64,000 nucleotides of DNA, taken from NCBI GenBank assembly GCA_900100835.1, contig FNCM01000007.1, positions 20,180-84,179 on the forward strand. The letters are read 5' to 3'. The position numbers and the translations under genes are program-made. Under the pieces are notes generated by a model. The model ran no database searches and was not told the DNA's origin. It worked only from the letters and a program-made list of their open reading frames with translations. Below, piece by piece: positions 26,885 through 35,758 of this stretch. The DNA comes from Selenomonas sp. WCT3 (lineage in GTDB: Bacteria > Bacillota > Negativicutes > Selenomonadales > Selenomonadaceae). Position 1 is the first letter of the stretch; the number at the start of each line of letters is the position of its first letter.

Positions 26885-27824
26885 GGCACATGGTGGCTTG
26901 GGCAAAGGTCTGGGAGCACTGCTCAAGGATACGAAACTTACACCGGCCAAGGATAAAGTCCAGGAACTGAATGTAGCGGATATCAAGGCCAATCGCTACC
27001 AGCCCCGTCAGGAATTTGACGAGTCGGCATTGGACACGCTGAAGGAATCCGTGAAGCGGATTGGTATCTTAGAGCCGCTGCTGGTTCGCAAACTCCCTGG
27101 TACAGGCTATGAATTAATTGCTGGTGAGCGCCGCCTGCGGGCTGCCAAACTGGCTGGATTAAAGACGGTACCGGCTATGATTCGTGAATACAACGATGCC
27201 GAAGTCAGTGAAATCGCCCTGATTGAAAACATCCAGCGCGAAGACTTGAATGCTATCGAAGAGGCCAAGGCCTATAATCGCTTGATGAAAGAGTTCGGCA
27301 TGACCCAGGACGATATGGCCAAGAAAATTGGCCGCAGCCGTTCCCATATCGCCAATTTCCTGCGCTTGCTGAAGCTGGAACCACAAGTACAGGATTACGT
27401 GGCTAATGGTGCTCTGTCTATGGGACAGGCAAAACCGCTGCTTTCCATCGAGAATCAGAAGTTGCAGCGGGAAGCCGCCGAATACATTCAGGCAGAAGAC
27501 CTTTCGGCGCGTCAATGTGAGGCCTTAGTAAAGAAATTGCAGGATAATCCGGATTATTTCAAGGATAAACCGGAGGCTGTGCAGAAAGATAAAAAACAGC
27601 AGGATGTATTTTTGACAGATGCCGTGGATAAACTCACCCATCTTTTTGGTACCCAGGTCAAAATTCATCCGGGCAAGAAAAAGAGCAAGATTGAAATTGA
27701 GTTCTACTCCCCGGAGGATTTGGAACGCATCATGGGGTTGATTCTTGAGCGGGAAGAACAGGTCAAGAAAAAGAAGATTGACGCTCTGCGGCAAATCTCT
27801 TTATCTCAGAAATTTACCGTGTGA
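26874..27824 (+). CDS. parB: Chromosome-partitioning protein ParB (Spo0J)
   Basis: 316-aa CTP-dependent DNA clamp that loads at parS and recruits SMC. Sequence order: GGLGKGLGALL at the N-terminus, the NRYQPRQEFDE segment, CTPase motif AGERRLRAAKLAG, ENIQREDLNAIEEAKAY, the helix-turn-helix MAKKIGRSRSHIANFLRLL, and a C-terminal dimerisation region rich in Lys/Glu. GTG 26874 overlaps the end of parA, with GAGGTG 7 nt upstream. Four parS-like sites lie within 20 kb (16286, 25926, 27902, 35101). Confidence 0.97.
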   Translation: MANKAHGGLGKGLGALLKDTKLTPAKDKVQELNVADIKANRYQPRQEFDESALDTLKESVKRIGILEPLLVRKLPGTGYELIAGERRLRAAKLAGLKTVPAMIREYNDAEVSEIALIENIQREDLNAIEEAKAYNRLMKEFGMTQDDMAKKIGRSRSHIANFLRLLKLEPQVQDYVANGALSMGQAKPLLSIENQKLQREAAEYIQAEDLSARQCEALVKKLQDNPDYFKDKPEAVQKDKKQQDVFLTDAVDKLTHLFGTQVKIHPGKKKSKIEIEFYSPEDLERIMGLILEREEQVKKKKIDALRQISLSQKFTV

Positions 27825-27901
27825 TGGGAAAATTTGCTTATAGCAAATTCGGAATAAAGGCGTTATAATATTAGAGGTCTGCGATTAAAGGTTCGCAAAT
27901 T

Positions 27902-27917
27902 TGTTTCACGTGCAACA
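27902..27917. other. parS: parS-like site
   Basis: TGTTTCACGTGCAACA, one mismatch from consensus, in the parB-DUF4446 intergenic region. Confidence 0.85.
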
Positions 27918-27965
27918 ATCGGATGCCTGAAACGGGAAGCAGAGAAAGGGAGCATTCAATAAACA

Positions 27966-28475
27966 ATGGATATTCAGCAGTTCATGAAGATAATGACGAA
28001 TAATATGCCGTTTATTGTTGCCGCTATGGCGGTGATTATGGTAATTATGTTGGGGATTATGATTAACCAGGCGATGAAGCTCAGTTATATGAAGAAGCGC
28101 TATCGCAAGATGATGACTGGCGTTGATGGTGCGAATCTCGAGCGTCTGCTCATGGGGCATATCGACGAGGTTCGTCATGTGGTAGAGGAGAATCAGCGCA
28201 TCGATAACGAGAACAAGCGAATGGATGCACTGCTCCAGACTGCGGTTACGCGGGTAGGCGTTGTCCGTTTCCGGGCCTTTGAAGACATGGGCAGTGATTT
28301 GAGCTATGCGGTGGCTTTGCTGGATTCCTACAATAACGGTGTGATACTGTCCAGTATCTTTGGCCGTGAGGATTCCCGCAGTTATGTAAAGCCAATTGAG
28401 AACGGAACTTCCTCTTACACGCTGACGCAGGAAGAGGAACAGGCCCTGCACGATGCCATGGCAAAGGCCCAGTAA
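27966..28475 (+). CDS. DUF4446 membrane-anchored protein
   Basis: 169-aa protein with one N-terminal membrane segment (FIVAAMAVIMVIMLGIM), a predicted coiled coil (about residues 60-90) and the DUF4446 signature VGVVRFRAFEDMGSDLSYAVALLD, followed by SSIFGREDSRSYVKPI. In Firmicutes this family often lies just after parB. Its function is not known. A T-rich terminator follows at 28511-28546. The parS-like site sits about 50 bp before the start. Confidence 0.88.
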   Translation: MDIQQFMKIMTNNMPFIVAAMAVIMVIMLGIMINQAMKLSYMKKRYRKMMTGVDGANLERLLMGHIDEVRHVVEENQRIDNENKRMDALLQTAVTRVGVVRFRAFEDMGSDLSYAVALLDSYNNGVILSSIFGREDSRSYVKPIENGTSSYTLTQEEEQALHDAMAKAQ

Positions 28476-28510
28476 GGGTATATTATATAGTAGAAAAACC
28501 TTTAAAAAAC

Positions 28511-28546
28511 AAAAACCTTATGCTATAATGGCATAAGGTTTTTTAT
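28511..28546 (+). terminator. Terminator after the DUF4446 gene
   Basis: AAAAACCTTATGC, loop, GCATAAGGTTTTTT hairpin. Confidence 0.85.
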
Positions 28547-28618
28547 TTATTGGTGAAGCAATCCAGGGAATTTGTAGGTCCGTGGATTATTTTATTGAAA
28601 GTGTTTGGAGGCTTTACT

Positions 28619-29584
28619 TTGGCAGACGAGAAGAAACCAGAGATAAAGGAATCACCGGAGTATACGATTAAATTCATTCCGCCTAATGGCGGCGATGTCA
28701 AGAAAATCCATTTGTCCGAACGCAACCTCAAGATTGGGGTTGCTTCGCTGGCTGTTGGTGCGCTGCTCTTTGTGGGGGCGTTCAGCTACTCGGTATACAG
28801 TACCTTTGCGGCTCAGAGTGGGCAAAGTGAGATTCGCGAACTTCGGGAAGTCAATACGATTCAGCAGGAACAGCTGCTGCAGCTTTCCAAGAAGGCCAAT
28901 GACCTGCAGGATGAGATGGAGCAGTTGAAACAGATTGAAAACGAACTGCGCCAAATGACGGGGATGACTCCGGCGAAGGATGCCAATGCACCGGCTGAGC
29001 AGAACCCGGATGCCAGTGGCAACGGCGATGGCAAACACGACGGTCAGGGCGGCCCAGTCGTTCAGCCGGATTTGAACAATATCGGCCAGGTACTCACCAT
29101 GGTGGAGCAGGGGATTACCCAGCGCCGTGAGTCCCTTATGGATTTGCAGCAGCATATCAAAGAACGTCAGGAAAAGCTCGGCTATAACCCGCTTATGGGC
29201 AGTAGTACGACGCCCTCTATCTGGCCGGCACATGGTGTGGTTACTTCGCCCTTCGGCCTGCGCTGGAATGGTTCAGACTTCCATCCGGGCATCGACATTG
29301 CAAATGATGCCGGAACGCCAATCCTGGCGGCTGCTGATGGTGTCGTTACGACGGCTGGTTGGAATGATGGCGGCTATGGCAATATGGTGGATATTGATCA
29401 TGGCAATGGCATCATGACCCGCTATGGTCATGCGATGCAGGTTGTGGTTACTCCCGGCCAGTATGTCCGCCGCGGTCAGGTTATCGCTTACATGGGCAGT
29501 ACGGGATTCTCTACGGGCCCGCATGTTCACTACGAGGTTCGCATTGGCGGTGAGCCGGTAAATCCCGCATCTTACCTTCATTGA
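28619..29584 (+). CDS. M23-family cell-wall peptidase (LytM-like), membrane-anchored
   Basis: About 321 aa: a short cytoplasmic N-terminus, one membrane segment (ASLAVGALLFVGAFSYSV), a coiled coil (about 75-120; EIRELREVNTIQQEQLLQL), a Gly/Asp-rich linker, then a C-terminal M23 domain. Zinc residues are visible in FHPGIDIAND (H and D) and HVHYEV (last HxH); the GNGIMTRYGH segment is also conserved, so the enzyme should be active or EnvC/NlpD-like. TTG 28619 has GGAGG 7 nt upstream; the longer frame begins in the previous terminator. Confidence 0.92.
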   Translation: MADEKKPEIKESPEYTIKFIPPNGGDVKKIHLSERNLKIGVASLAVGALLFVGAFSYSVYSTFAAQSGQSEIRELREVNTIQQEQLLQLSKKANDLQDEMEQLKQIENELRQMTGMTPAKDANAPAEQNPDASGNGDGKHDGQGGPVVQPDLNNIGQVLTMVEQGITQRRESLMDLQQHIKERQEKLGYNPLMGSSTTPSIWPAHGVVTSPFGLRWNGSDFHPGIDIANDAGTPILAAADGVVTTAGWNDGGYGNMVDIDHGNGIMTRYGHAMQVVVTPGQYVRRGQVIAYMGSTGFSTGPHVHYEVRIGGEPVNPASYLH

Positions 29585-29703
29585 TAAGCCCTGAAAGTAA
29601 GTATTATGTATACTTTCATGGACGAAGAGGGATTGTTTCACGGCGTTGTATGCGTGTATACAGTAAAAAAATACATAACATAACAAAAGGGAATAATAAG
29701 AGT

Positions 29704-29738
29704 AAGCTCTATGCAAACAACTGCATAGGGCTTTTTTA
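29704..29738 (+). terminator. Terminator after the M23 peptidase gene
   Basis: AGCTCTATGCA-AACAAC-TGCATAGGGCT followed by TTTTTATT. Confidence 0.85.
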
Positions 29739-29892
29739 TTGGCAGAATAAGTATAACAAATGATAAAACTGTAAACTGTATACATACATAATTATGCAAT
29801 AATGTATAATTATAATATTGTTTTTTGGCTAAGATGGCGCAAAATCAAGGAAAACACGGTATTTTTCAGAATATTATGCTTGAATATGCATA

Positions 29893-29972
29893 TTGACATT
29901 GGTTTACAGTCTTCCTATAATAGGAGATACATTACAGTCGAAATGTATTGTATAGGGACAATGTATTATATA
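29893..29972 (+). promoter_or_regulatory. Promoter and repeat-bearing leader of the glutamate synthase operon
   Basis: TTGACA (29893-29898), 17-bp spacer, TATAAT (29916-29921). Two near-identical direct repeats follow the start site, AATGTATTGTATA (29942) and AATGTATTATATA (29960), offset by 18 bp. A TACAGTC pair lies at 29905 and 29933. These could be regulator sites; no regulator is identified. The rest of the 417-bp gap (29585-30001) holds only the upstream terminator and AT-rich DNA. Confidence 0.7.
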
Positions 29973-30001
29973 CAAAGGACAATCTCAAAGGAGAGACGGA
30001 T

Positions 30002-31108
30002 ATGTGTAGAATTGGTTCAATCAAGAGCAAAGTACCCATTCAGCCATCAACGGCGCTGCGTTTGATGCTTCCGCAGCAGGAAGGGCATGATAACTCCGGA
30101 TTTGCCATGGTCATGCAGGACCTGTACGGCATCTTTTCCGATTATAAGGATAAGCCGCTGTTATCCCTGGCTTGCACGCAGCGTGGTGCCCAGCTTGTAG
30201 AGGAATACATGGATGCGCACAACTTCGTGCAGCTGGCAGAATGGATTCCAATTCCGGATAAACGTCCGGGGCTTGATATTCAGGCTATGCCATACTACAT
30301 TTTCCGTAACTACGATTATCCGGAGGATGCTGAAAAGATGACGAAGGAGCAGAAGGAAAACCTGCTGCTCGATACCCGTCTGGCACTCAGAAAACTGCTG
30401 GAAGAGGCAGGGGAGGGCTTTGTCTATTCCTTCTGGCCGGATGTTCTGACCCTCAAGGAAATCGGTGACCCGCGCGATATTGCTACCTATTTCCACCTTT
30501 GGGATGACAACGGCTGCCTGGCAGCTAAGTCCATCGTAGCTCAGTGTCGTCAGAATACCAACTACGATATCGTTCGGTATGCTGCTCATCCTTTCTTCCT
30601 GCAGGGATACACGCTCTGTGCAAACGGTGAGAATACCTTCTATACGAAGAACAAGGAATTCCAGAAATCGCTGCACCGTGGTTATATCGGCTTCGAGTCC
30701 GATTCCCAGTGCTTCCTCAATACCCTTCATTATGTACATCATGAGCTCAAATGGCCGCTTACCTATTATAAGCATGTCATTACCCCGCTGCCTTTCGAGG
30801 AAATTGAACAGCGGGAGGATAAAGAAGTCCTTACGGCAATCCGTCAGTCGCTGGCAAATCTTGAGATTAACGGGCCGAATACCGTCATCGGTGTGCTGCC
30901 GGATAATCGCATGATTACCTGCTGCGACTCGAAGAAACTTCGTCCGGTTGTCATCGGCCGCACCGATGATATGCTGGCAATCTCTTCGGAGGTTTGCGGC
31001 ATCAATGAAATCATGCCGGATCGTGACCAGACGAAGGATATTTATCCGAATGAACGGGAAATCATAGTAATCAACGATGAGCTGGAGGTACAGAGATGGA
31101 AGCAGTAA
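30002..31108 (+). CDS. Glutamate synthase, glutaminase (class II amidotransferase) subunit
   Basis: 368-aa stand-alone domain corresponding to the N-terminus of GltB. After Met comes the catalytic Cys (MCRIGSIKSKVP), the Ntn nucleophile that releases ammonia from glutamine. Further features: QQEGHDNSGFAMVMQDL, and LANLEINGPNTVIGVLPDNRMI. ATG 30002 is preceded by AAAGGAGAG; using it places Cys at position 2, as required for a self-processed class II enzyme. It overlaps the next gene by 13 bp. With the two downstream genes it forms a three-part glutamate synthase like those of archaea and some anaerobes. Confidence 0.9.
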   Translation: MCRIGSIKSKVPIQPSTALRLMLPQQEGHDNSGFAMVMQDLYGIFSDYKDKPLLSLACTQRGAQLVEEYMDAHNFVQLAEWIPIPDKRPGLDIQAMPYYIFRNYDYPEDAEKMTKEQKENLLLDTRLALRKLLEEAGEGFVYSFWPDVLTLKEIGDPRDIATYFHLWDDNGCLAAKSIVAQCRQNTNYDIVRYAAHPFFLQGYTLCANGENTFYTKNKEFQKSLHRGYIGFESDSQCFLNTLHYVHHELKWPLTYYKHVITPLPFEEIEQREDKEVLTAIRQSLANLEINGPNTVIGVLPDNRMITCCDSKKLRPVVIGRTDDMLAISSEVCGINEIMPDRDQTKDIYPNEREIIVINDELEVQRWKQ

Positions 31109-32727
31109 AAACTCAGGACGTGGCAGTAAATGACCTGCCATGGAAAATCGAATATCATGCTGACCGCTGTACGATGTGCGGCAGCTGCGTTGCTGGCTGC
31201 TCGTTCAAGGCCATCAAAGTGGTTACGCAGAGCCAGTCTTTGACGATTTCGGAGGGGAGTCAGCCCGAACCGAAGCATACGCATGTCGCGCGCCCCATCA
31301 TCAAACAGGTGGCAAGCCTCACGGATTTCTGCCGGGGCTGTGGCATGTGCGAGAAAATCTGCCCGAACAACGCCATTCGTCCGGTTCGCAATCCGGACAG
31401 CCGCCGCACGCTGCTGGCAAAGGATAATGGCCCCATCAAACGCGGTGGACGCACGAATCTCAATGCCCAGCGTACGCTTGACAGCATCGTTGTTGGCCGC
31501 ATCTCCCAGATGACGGACCCGTCCCTTGATGCTGCCCGCCATACCTTCGATATTCGTTCGCCCTTTGGTCGTGTCCTTTCCGCTAAAGAGCTTCCCTTTG
31601 AGCTCAAGGATGGCAAGCTGGTACAGGCAAGCCATACGCCGCCAGTCGATTGGATTTATCCGCTGATTTTCTCGGATATGTCCATCGGTGCCCTGTCGAC
31701 CCGTGCTTGGGAAGCTGTAGCCCTGGCTGTTGGCTACCTCAATGAGAAATGCGGCCTGCCGGTACGCATGAGCTCTGGTGAGGGCGGTATGCCGGTAAAA
31801 CTTTTGGAATCAGAATATCTCAAATACTTCATTATACAGATTGCTTCCGGTCACTTTGGCTGGAACCGTATCATCAAGGCAATGCCGCATATGGTTACAG
31901 ACCCGGCGGGTATCCTCATTAAAATCGGTCAGGGTGCAAAACCAGGTGACGGCGGCCTGCTGCCGGAGGCCAAGGTAGCCGAGCATGTCCAGGCTATCCG
32001 TGGCGTTCCGAAAGCGACACTGGCTTCGCCGCCGAACCATCAGGGCCTGTATTCCATCGAGGAATCGGTCCAGAAGATGCACCTTTCCATGAATGCAGCC
32101 TTTGGCTTCCGCGTTCCCGTTGGTATCAAGTGCGCTGCTTCGGCAACTTCTGTTTCCGTATACAACAACCTGCTGCGTGACCCGTACAAAATCTGCGGCG
32201 GCTTCTTCCTGGATGGTATTCAGGGCGGTACTGGTGCAGCCAATGAGGTATCCCTTGACCACACGGGCCATCCGGTGGTTTCCAAGATTCGCGACTGCTA
32301 CAATGCCGCTGTCAAACAGGGCTTGCAGGGCCAGATTCCGCTTTATGGCGGTGGTGGTATCGGCATGACTGGCAATGCGGCAGCAGATGCCTTCAAGATG
32401 ATGTGCCTTGGTGCTAACGGCGTATTCGTGGGTAAGGTATTGATTCAGCTCCTGGGCTGCGTTGGTAACGAGCAGGGCCGCTGCAATTCCTGCAACACGG
32501 GTAAATGCCCGATGGGTATCTGCTCCCAGGATCCGCGCCTCGTGAAACGCCTCGATATCGATCGCGGCGCACAGAAAATCGTCGACTATGTACTGGCTTT
32601 CGATGCGGAGCTCAAGAAGCTCATGGCACCGATTGGCAACAGCTCGCTGCCGATTGGCCGCAGTGATGCACTGGTATCGACGGATAAGGCTGTGGCAGAA
32701 AAACTCGGCATCCAGTATGTATGCTAA
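31096..32727 (+). CDS. Glutamate synthase FMN/Fe-S catalytic subunit (GltB domain 2)
   Basis: 543-aa FMN-binding synthase subunit. An N-terminal ferredoxin module has two Cys clusters (CTMCGSCVAGC near residue 25 and CRGCGMCEKICPNN near residue 80). The alpha/beta barrel has GQGAKPGDGGLLPEAKV, LASPPNHQGLYSIEE, PLYGGGGIGMTGNAAADA and the cysteine-rich NSCNTGKCPMGIC 3Fe-4S region. It converts 2-oxoglutarate and channelled ammonia to glutamate. The start overlaps the end of the amidotransferase gene, so stoichiometric expression is likely. The extra ferredoxin suggests electrons can come from ferredoxin as well as NAD(P)H (inference). Confidence 0.93.
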   Translation: MEAVKTQDVAVNDLPWKIEYHADRCTMCGSCVAGCSFKAIKVVTQSQSLTISEGSQPEPKHTHVARPIIKQVASLTDFCRGCGMCEKICPNNAIRPVRNPDSRRTLLAKDNGPIKRGGRTNLNAQRTLDSIVVGRISQMTDPSLDAARHTFDIRSPFGRVLSAKELPFELKDGKLVQASHTPPVDWIYPLIFSDMSIGALSTRAWEAVALAVGYLNEKCGLPVRMSSGEGGMPVKLLESEYLKYFIIQIASGHFGWNRIIKAMPHMVTDPAGILIKIGQGAKPGDGGLLPEAKVAEHVQAIRGVPKATLASPPNHQGLYSIEESVQKMHLSMNAAFGFRVPVGIKCAASATSVSVYNNLLRDPYKICGGFFLDGIQGGTGAANEVSLDHTGHPVVSKIRDCYNAAVKQGLQGQIPLYGGGGIGMTGNAAADAFKMMCLGANGVFVGKVLIQLLGCVGNEQGRCNSCNTGKCPMGICSQDPRLVKRLDIDRGAQKIVDYVLAFDAELKKLMAPIGNSSLPIGRSDALVSTDKAVAEKLGIQYVC

Positions 32728-32754
32728 CGATGGCGTAACAGGAGGCAATAACTT

Positions 32755-35091
32755 ATGTTTAAGATAGAAACAATGCAGGGACATGATCGCATGTCCACTC
32801 AGGACCTGCTGCTCGCCATTGGCGATGCGGTAAAGCAGGGCGAGACCGAGTTCGAGATTGAGGCTTCGGGCCAACATGATATCGGCGGTCCATTATGGCA
32901 TCCGGAAGGCAAGACGCTGCACTTCCATGTTACCAATGCCGGGCAGCGTCTCGGCTCCATGTGCCTGCCGGGCACGGAGATTATCGCGGAGGGTTCCGTA
33001 TCGGCCGATGTCGGCTGGCTGAACTCCGGCGGTACGATTACGGTTAAAGGCGATGCCGGTGATACGGCAGGTCACTGTTCTTCCGGTGGTAAGATTTTCA
33101 TCGGCGGCCGTGGCGGCACCCGTACGGGTTCGTTGATGAAACACGATCCGCTCTATGAGGAGCCGGAGCTTTGGATTCTCAAGAATGTCGGTTCCTTCTC
33201 CTTTGAGTTCATGGGCGGCGGCCGTGCAATCGTTTGTGGTTATGACAGCGAGCAGTTCGCCTCGGTGCTCGGCGAGCGCGCCTGCGTTGGTATGGTAGGC
33301 GGCGTGGTCTATGTACGCGGTACTATCGATACCTATCCGGCAGATATCAAATATCTGGATCTGGATGAGGACGATATTGCCTTCCTCGATGGCGGCATGG
33401 ATGAATTCCTCCAGCATATCGAGCGCGAAGACTTGCGTCAGGAACTGTCGGATTGGAGCCAGTGGAAGAAACTGCGCCCGCTGACGGCTGCGGAAAAGAA
33501 GGGCAAGAAAAAACACGACCTCAAGGCATTCCGTTTGAATGACTGGGTAAAGGGCGGTATCTTCAGCGATGTTGCTCATGATGATTTTGCTGTTCATAAC
33601 ACGCTTTCGACGGGACTTTACCGCCTCCGGGTGCCGAGCTGGGATAATGCGAAATTCGCCGCACCGTGCGAATTCAACTGCCCGACGGGCATCCCGACGC
33701 AGCGCCGCTATGACCTGATTCGTCAGGGCAAGCTCGATGAGGCGTTCCAGCTGGAATTGCAGTACACGCCATTCCCCGGTTCGGTTTGTGGTTCGGTCTG
33801 CCCGAACCCCTGCATGGATCACTGTACGCGCGGTACGATTGATGAGCCCATCCAGATCGGTGACCTCGGCTATCGTTCCGCCTTCTTGAAGGTGGAGCCG
33901 CCGAAAGTAAAGACGGGCAAAAAGATTGCCGTCATCGGCGGTGGTGTGGCCGGTCTCTCGACGGCTTGGCAGCTTGCGCGCAAAGGCCATAGCGTTACGG
34001 TCTATGATGATGCGGACCACATCGGTGGTAAGCTCGAGCAGGTAATCCCGCGCGGCCGTCTGGCGCATGAGCTTCTCGAGGCAGAACTCAAACGCATTCA
34101 GAGCGTTGGCGTCGAATTTGTCACGGCCTGCAAAGTCGATAAAGAAAAATTTGCGGCCCTGCGCCAGGAAAACGATGCCGTTGTTGTCGCTACGGGCGGC
34201 ACGAAATCCCGCTTCTTCCCGTGGGAAGGAGCAGAACACCTCACGATGGGGCTGGAGTACCTCAAGGCGATCAATCGCGGCGAAAAACCGGCAACGGGCA
34301 AACATGTCGTGGTAATCGGTGCGGGTAACTCCGGTATGGATACCTGCCGTGGTGCTTATGAAATGGGCGCGGAGACGGTCGTAGCTGTCGATGTGCAGAA
34401 ACCGGCAGCTTTTGCTGATGAAATCGAGTACATCGAAAATCTCGGCGGCAAGCTCGTCTGGCCGTTCTTTACGAATAAAATCACGCCGGAGGGCGTTTAT
34501 GGCAACGATGGCCGCTTCATCCCGGCCGATCAGGTAATCGTCAGCATCGGTGAGGAACCGGAGCTTGACTTCCTGCCGGAAGACGAGGGAATCGAGTTCT
34601 TCCGCAAGAGCTGGCTGGTACCCAAGAAAGACCAGAGCATTGCCAAAGGCGTATTCACCGCTGGTGATACGATTAAACCAGGCCGTCTGACCGATGCTAT
34701 CGGCAGTGGCCGCAAAGCAGCCTGGTATGTCGATCAGTATGTCATGGGCCAAGAGACTGCGGACTTCCCTGAGAAGCAGCAGATCCCTGCCGAGCGCCTG
34801 TCGAAAGCCTATTTTGACAAATGCCATCACTGCCTGCTGGGTGACCCGGTGGATGACCACACGCGCTGCGTAAGCTGTGGTACCTGCCGTGACTGCAAGA
34901 TGTGTCTGGAATCCTGCCCAGAAAAAGCCATCACCCGTATTCAGAAGGAAGATGGCAGCTGGGAGTACGTATCCGACCCGGATCGCTGCATCGGCTGTGG
35001 AATCTGCGCGGGTGTCTGCCCCTGCGGCGTCTGGAGCATCAACGACAATCCAGAAAAAATCGCTATGTATTCGACGGGAGCAAAAGCGTAA
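32755..35091 (+). CDS. Glutamate synthase GXGXG domain fused to GltD-like oxidoreductase and ferredoxin
   Basis: 778-aa fusion. Residues ~1-235: GXGXG beta-helix (GltB domain 3; GWLNSGGTITVKGDAGDTAG). Residues ~305-370: Cys-rich Fe-S segment (CEFNCPTGIP, CGSVCPNPCMDHC). From ~390: FAD fold AVIGGGVAGLSTAWQLARKG, and from ~518 the NAD(P)H fold VVVIGAGNSGMDTC. From ~689: a C-terminal ferredoxin with CVSCGTCRDCKMCLESCP and CIGCGICAGVCPCG. Thus it supplies both the third synthase domain and the electron-input module. The order in one chain is unlike standard GltB/GltD. It ends the operon, before a parS-like site and terminator. Confidence 0.92.
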   Translation: MFKIETMQGHDRMSTQDLLLAIGDAVKQGETEFEIEASGQHDIGGPLWHPEGKTLHFHVTNAGQRLGSMCLPGTEIIAEGSVSADVGWLNSGGTITVKGDAGDTAGHCSSGGKIFIGGRGGTRTGSLMKHDPLYEEPELWILKNVGSFSFEFMGGGRAIVCGYDSEQFASVLGERACVGMVGGVVYVRGTIDTYPADIKYLDLDEDDIAFLDGGMDEFLQHIEREDLRQELSDWSQWKKLRPLTAAEKKGKKKHDLKAFRLNDWVKGGIFSDVAHDDFAVHNTLSTGLYRLRVPSWDNAKFAAPCEFNCPTGIPTQRRYDLIRQGKLDEAFQLELQYTPFPGSVCGSVCPNPCMDHCTRGTIDEPIQIGDLGYRSAFLKVEPPKVKTGKKIAVIGGGVAGLSTAWQLARKGHSVTVYDDADHIGGKLEQVIPRGRLAHELLEAELKRIQSVGVEFVTACKVDKEKFAALRQENDAVVVATGGTKSRFFPWEGAEHLTMGLEYLKAINRGEKPATGKHVVVIGAGNSGMDTCRGAYEMGAETVVAVDVQKPAAFADEIEYIENLGGKLVWPFFTNKITPEGVYGNDGRFIPADQVIVSIGEEPELDFLPEDEGIEFFRKSWLVPKKDQSIAKGVFTAGDTIKPGRLTDAIGSGRKAAWYVDQYVMGQETADFPEKQQIPAERLSKAYFDKCHHCLLGDPVDDHTRCVSCGTCRDCKMCLESCPEKAITRIQKEDGSWEYVSDPDRCIGCGICAGVCPCGVWSINDNPEKIAMYSTGAKA

Positions 35092-35100
35092 AATATTCAT

Positions 35101-35116
35101 TGTTTCACGTGCAACA
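35101..35116. other. parS: parS-like site
   Basis: TGTTTCACGTGCAACA, identical to the site at 27902, directly 5' of the operon terminator. Confidence 0.85.
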
Positions 35117-35157
35117 AAACGAGGCCATGAGAAGTTGATTCTCATGGCCTCGTTTTT
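35116..35157 (+). terminator. Terminator of the glutamate synthase operon
   Basis: Perfect stem CGAGGCCATGAGAA with complement TTCTCATGGCCTCG, followed by TTTTT. Confidence 0.92.
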
Positions 35158-35207
35158 CGGTATAAGCTTATATATTAATGATGGGGAGCGATATAGAGAA
35201 TATCGTT

Positions 35208-35645
35208 TTATTTATGCCAATTGATTTTGTACTGGCAGTGGTAGGTAAAATCACCGGTATAGGGCGGCGTTGTCGAATGCCATTTACGAAAGGCCAGATA
35301 CTTTTTGCACGATTCGCCCGGGGCCAGATACACATTGCCCAAAGACGGGTAGAAGGCCGTATCTTCGAAAATCACATAGCCGTTAGGGGCTTTGACCACA
35401 AGGGAAAATTCGCCACTTTCGACATAGGCCCCTTCATCCCCGGAGTTATAAAGAACTCCCTCGTAATGAACAAGGCCGGATTCTAAATCCTTCAAATCAA
35501 CTTTGGTACATGTGAAGTCAATCTTGGGACTCGCCATGCAAGTGGTAATGCCAGTTCCTATCAGGCTGATCGTTATGGTCAGGAGCAGGAAGAGCTTTTT
35601 TACATAGCGTGGCACAGCCAGAGATTTTTGAAAGATAGTCAACAT
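35208..35645 (-). CDS. Small exported protein of unknown function
   Basis: 145 aa with a signal peptide (KKLFLLLTITISLIGTGITTCMA, probable cleavage near residue 38). The mature domain has alternating hydrophobic strands (LVHYEGVLYNSGDEGAYVE, FSLVVKAPNGYVIFEDTAFY, APGESCKKYLAFRKW) that look like an Ig-like or beta-sandwich fold. A Cys in the signal region could be a lipobox variant, but the spacing is poor. GGAGG precedes the ATG. I do not recognise a family. It is monocistronic, converging on the glutamate synthase operon. Confidence 0.75.
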   Translation of the reverse strand: MLTIFQKSLAVPRYVKKLFLLLTITISLIGTGITTCMASPKIDFTCTKVDLKDLESGLVHYEGVLYNSGDEGAYVESGEFSLVVKAPNGYVIFEDTAFYPSLGNVYLAPGESCKKYLAFRKWHSTTPPYTGDFTYHCQYKINWHK

Positions 35646-35758
35646 GAATGAACCTCCAGAAAAAAATACACAACTAGCGGTTGATATGAAATCCTACATA
35701 TTTTAACGGAGGTTATAAGGCTTGTCAAGGGATGAGGAGAGGAGGGGGTGGGGACAGG

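Noticed and set aside
32893..35145. Long minus-strand reading frame opposite the glutamate synthase fusion
   Set aside because: Shadow frame caused by GC-rich codon usage; the plus strand has clear Fe-S and FAD motifs.
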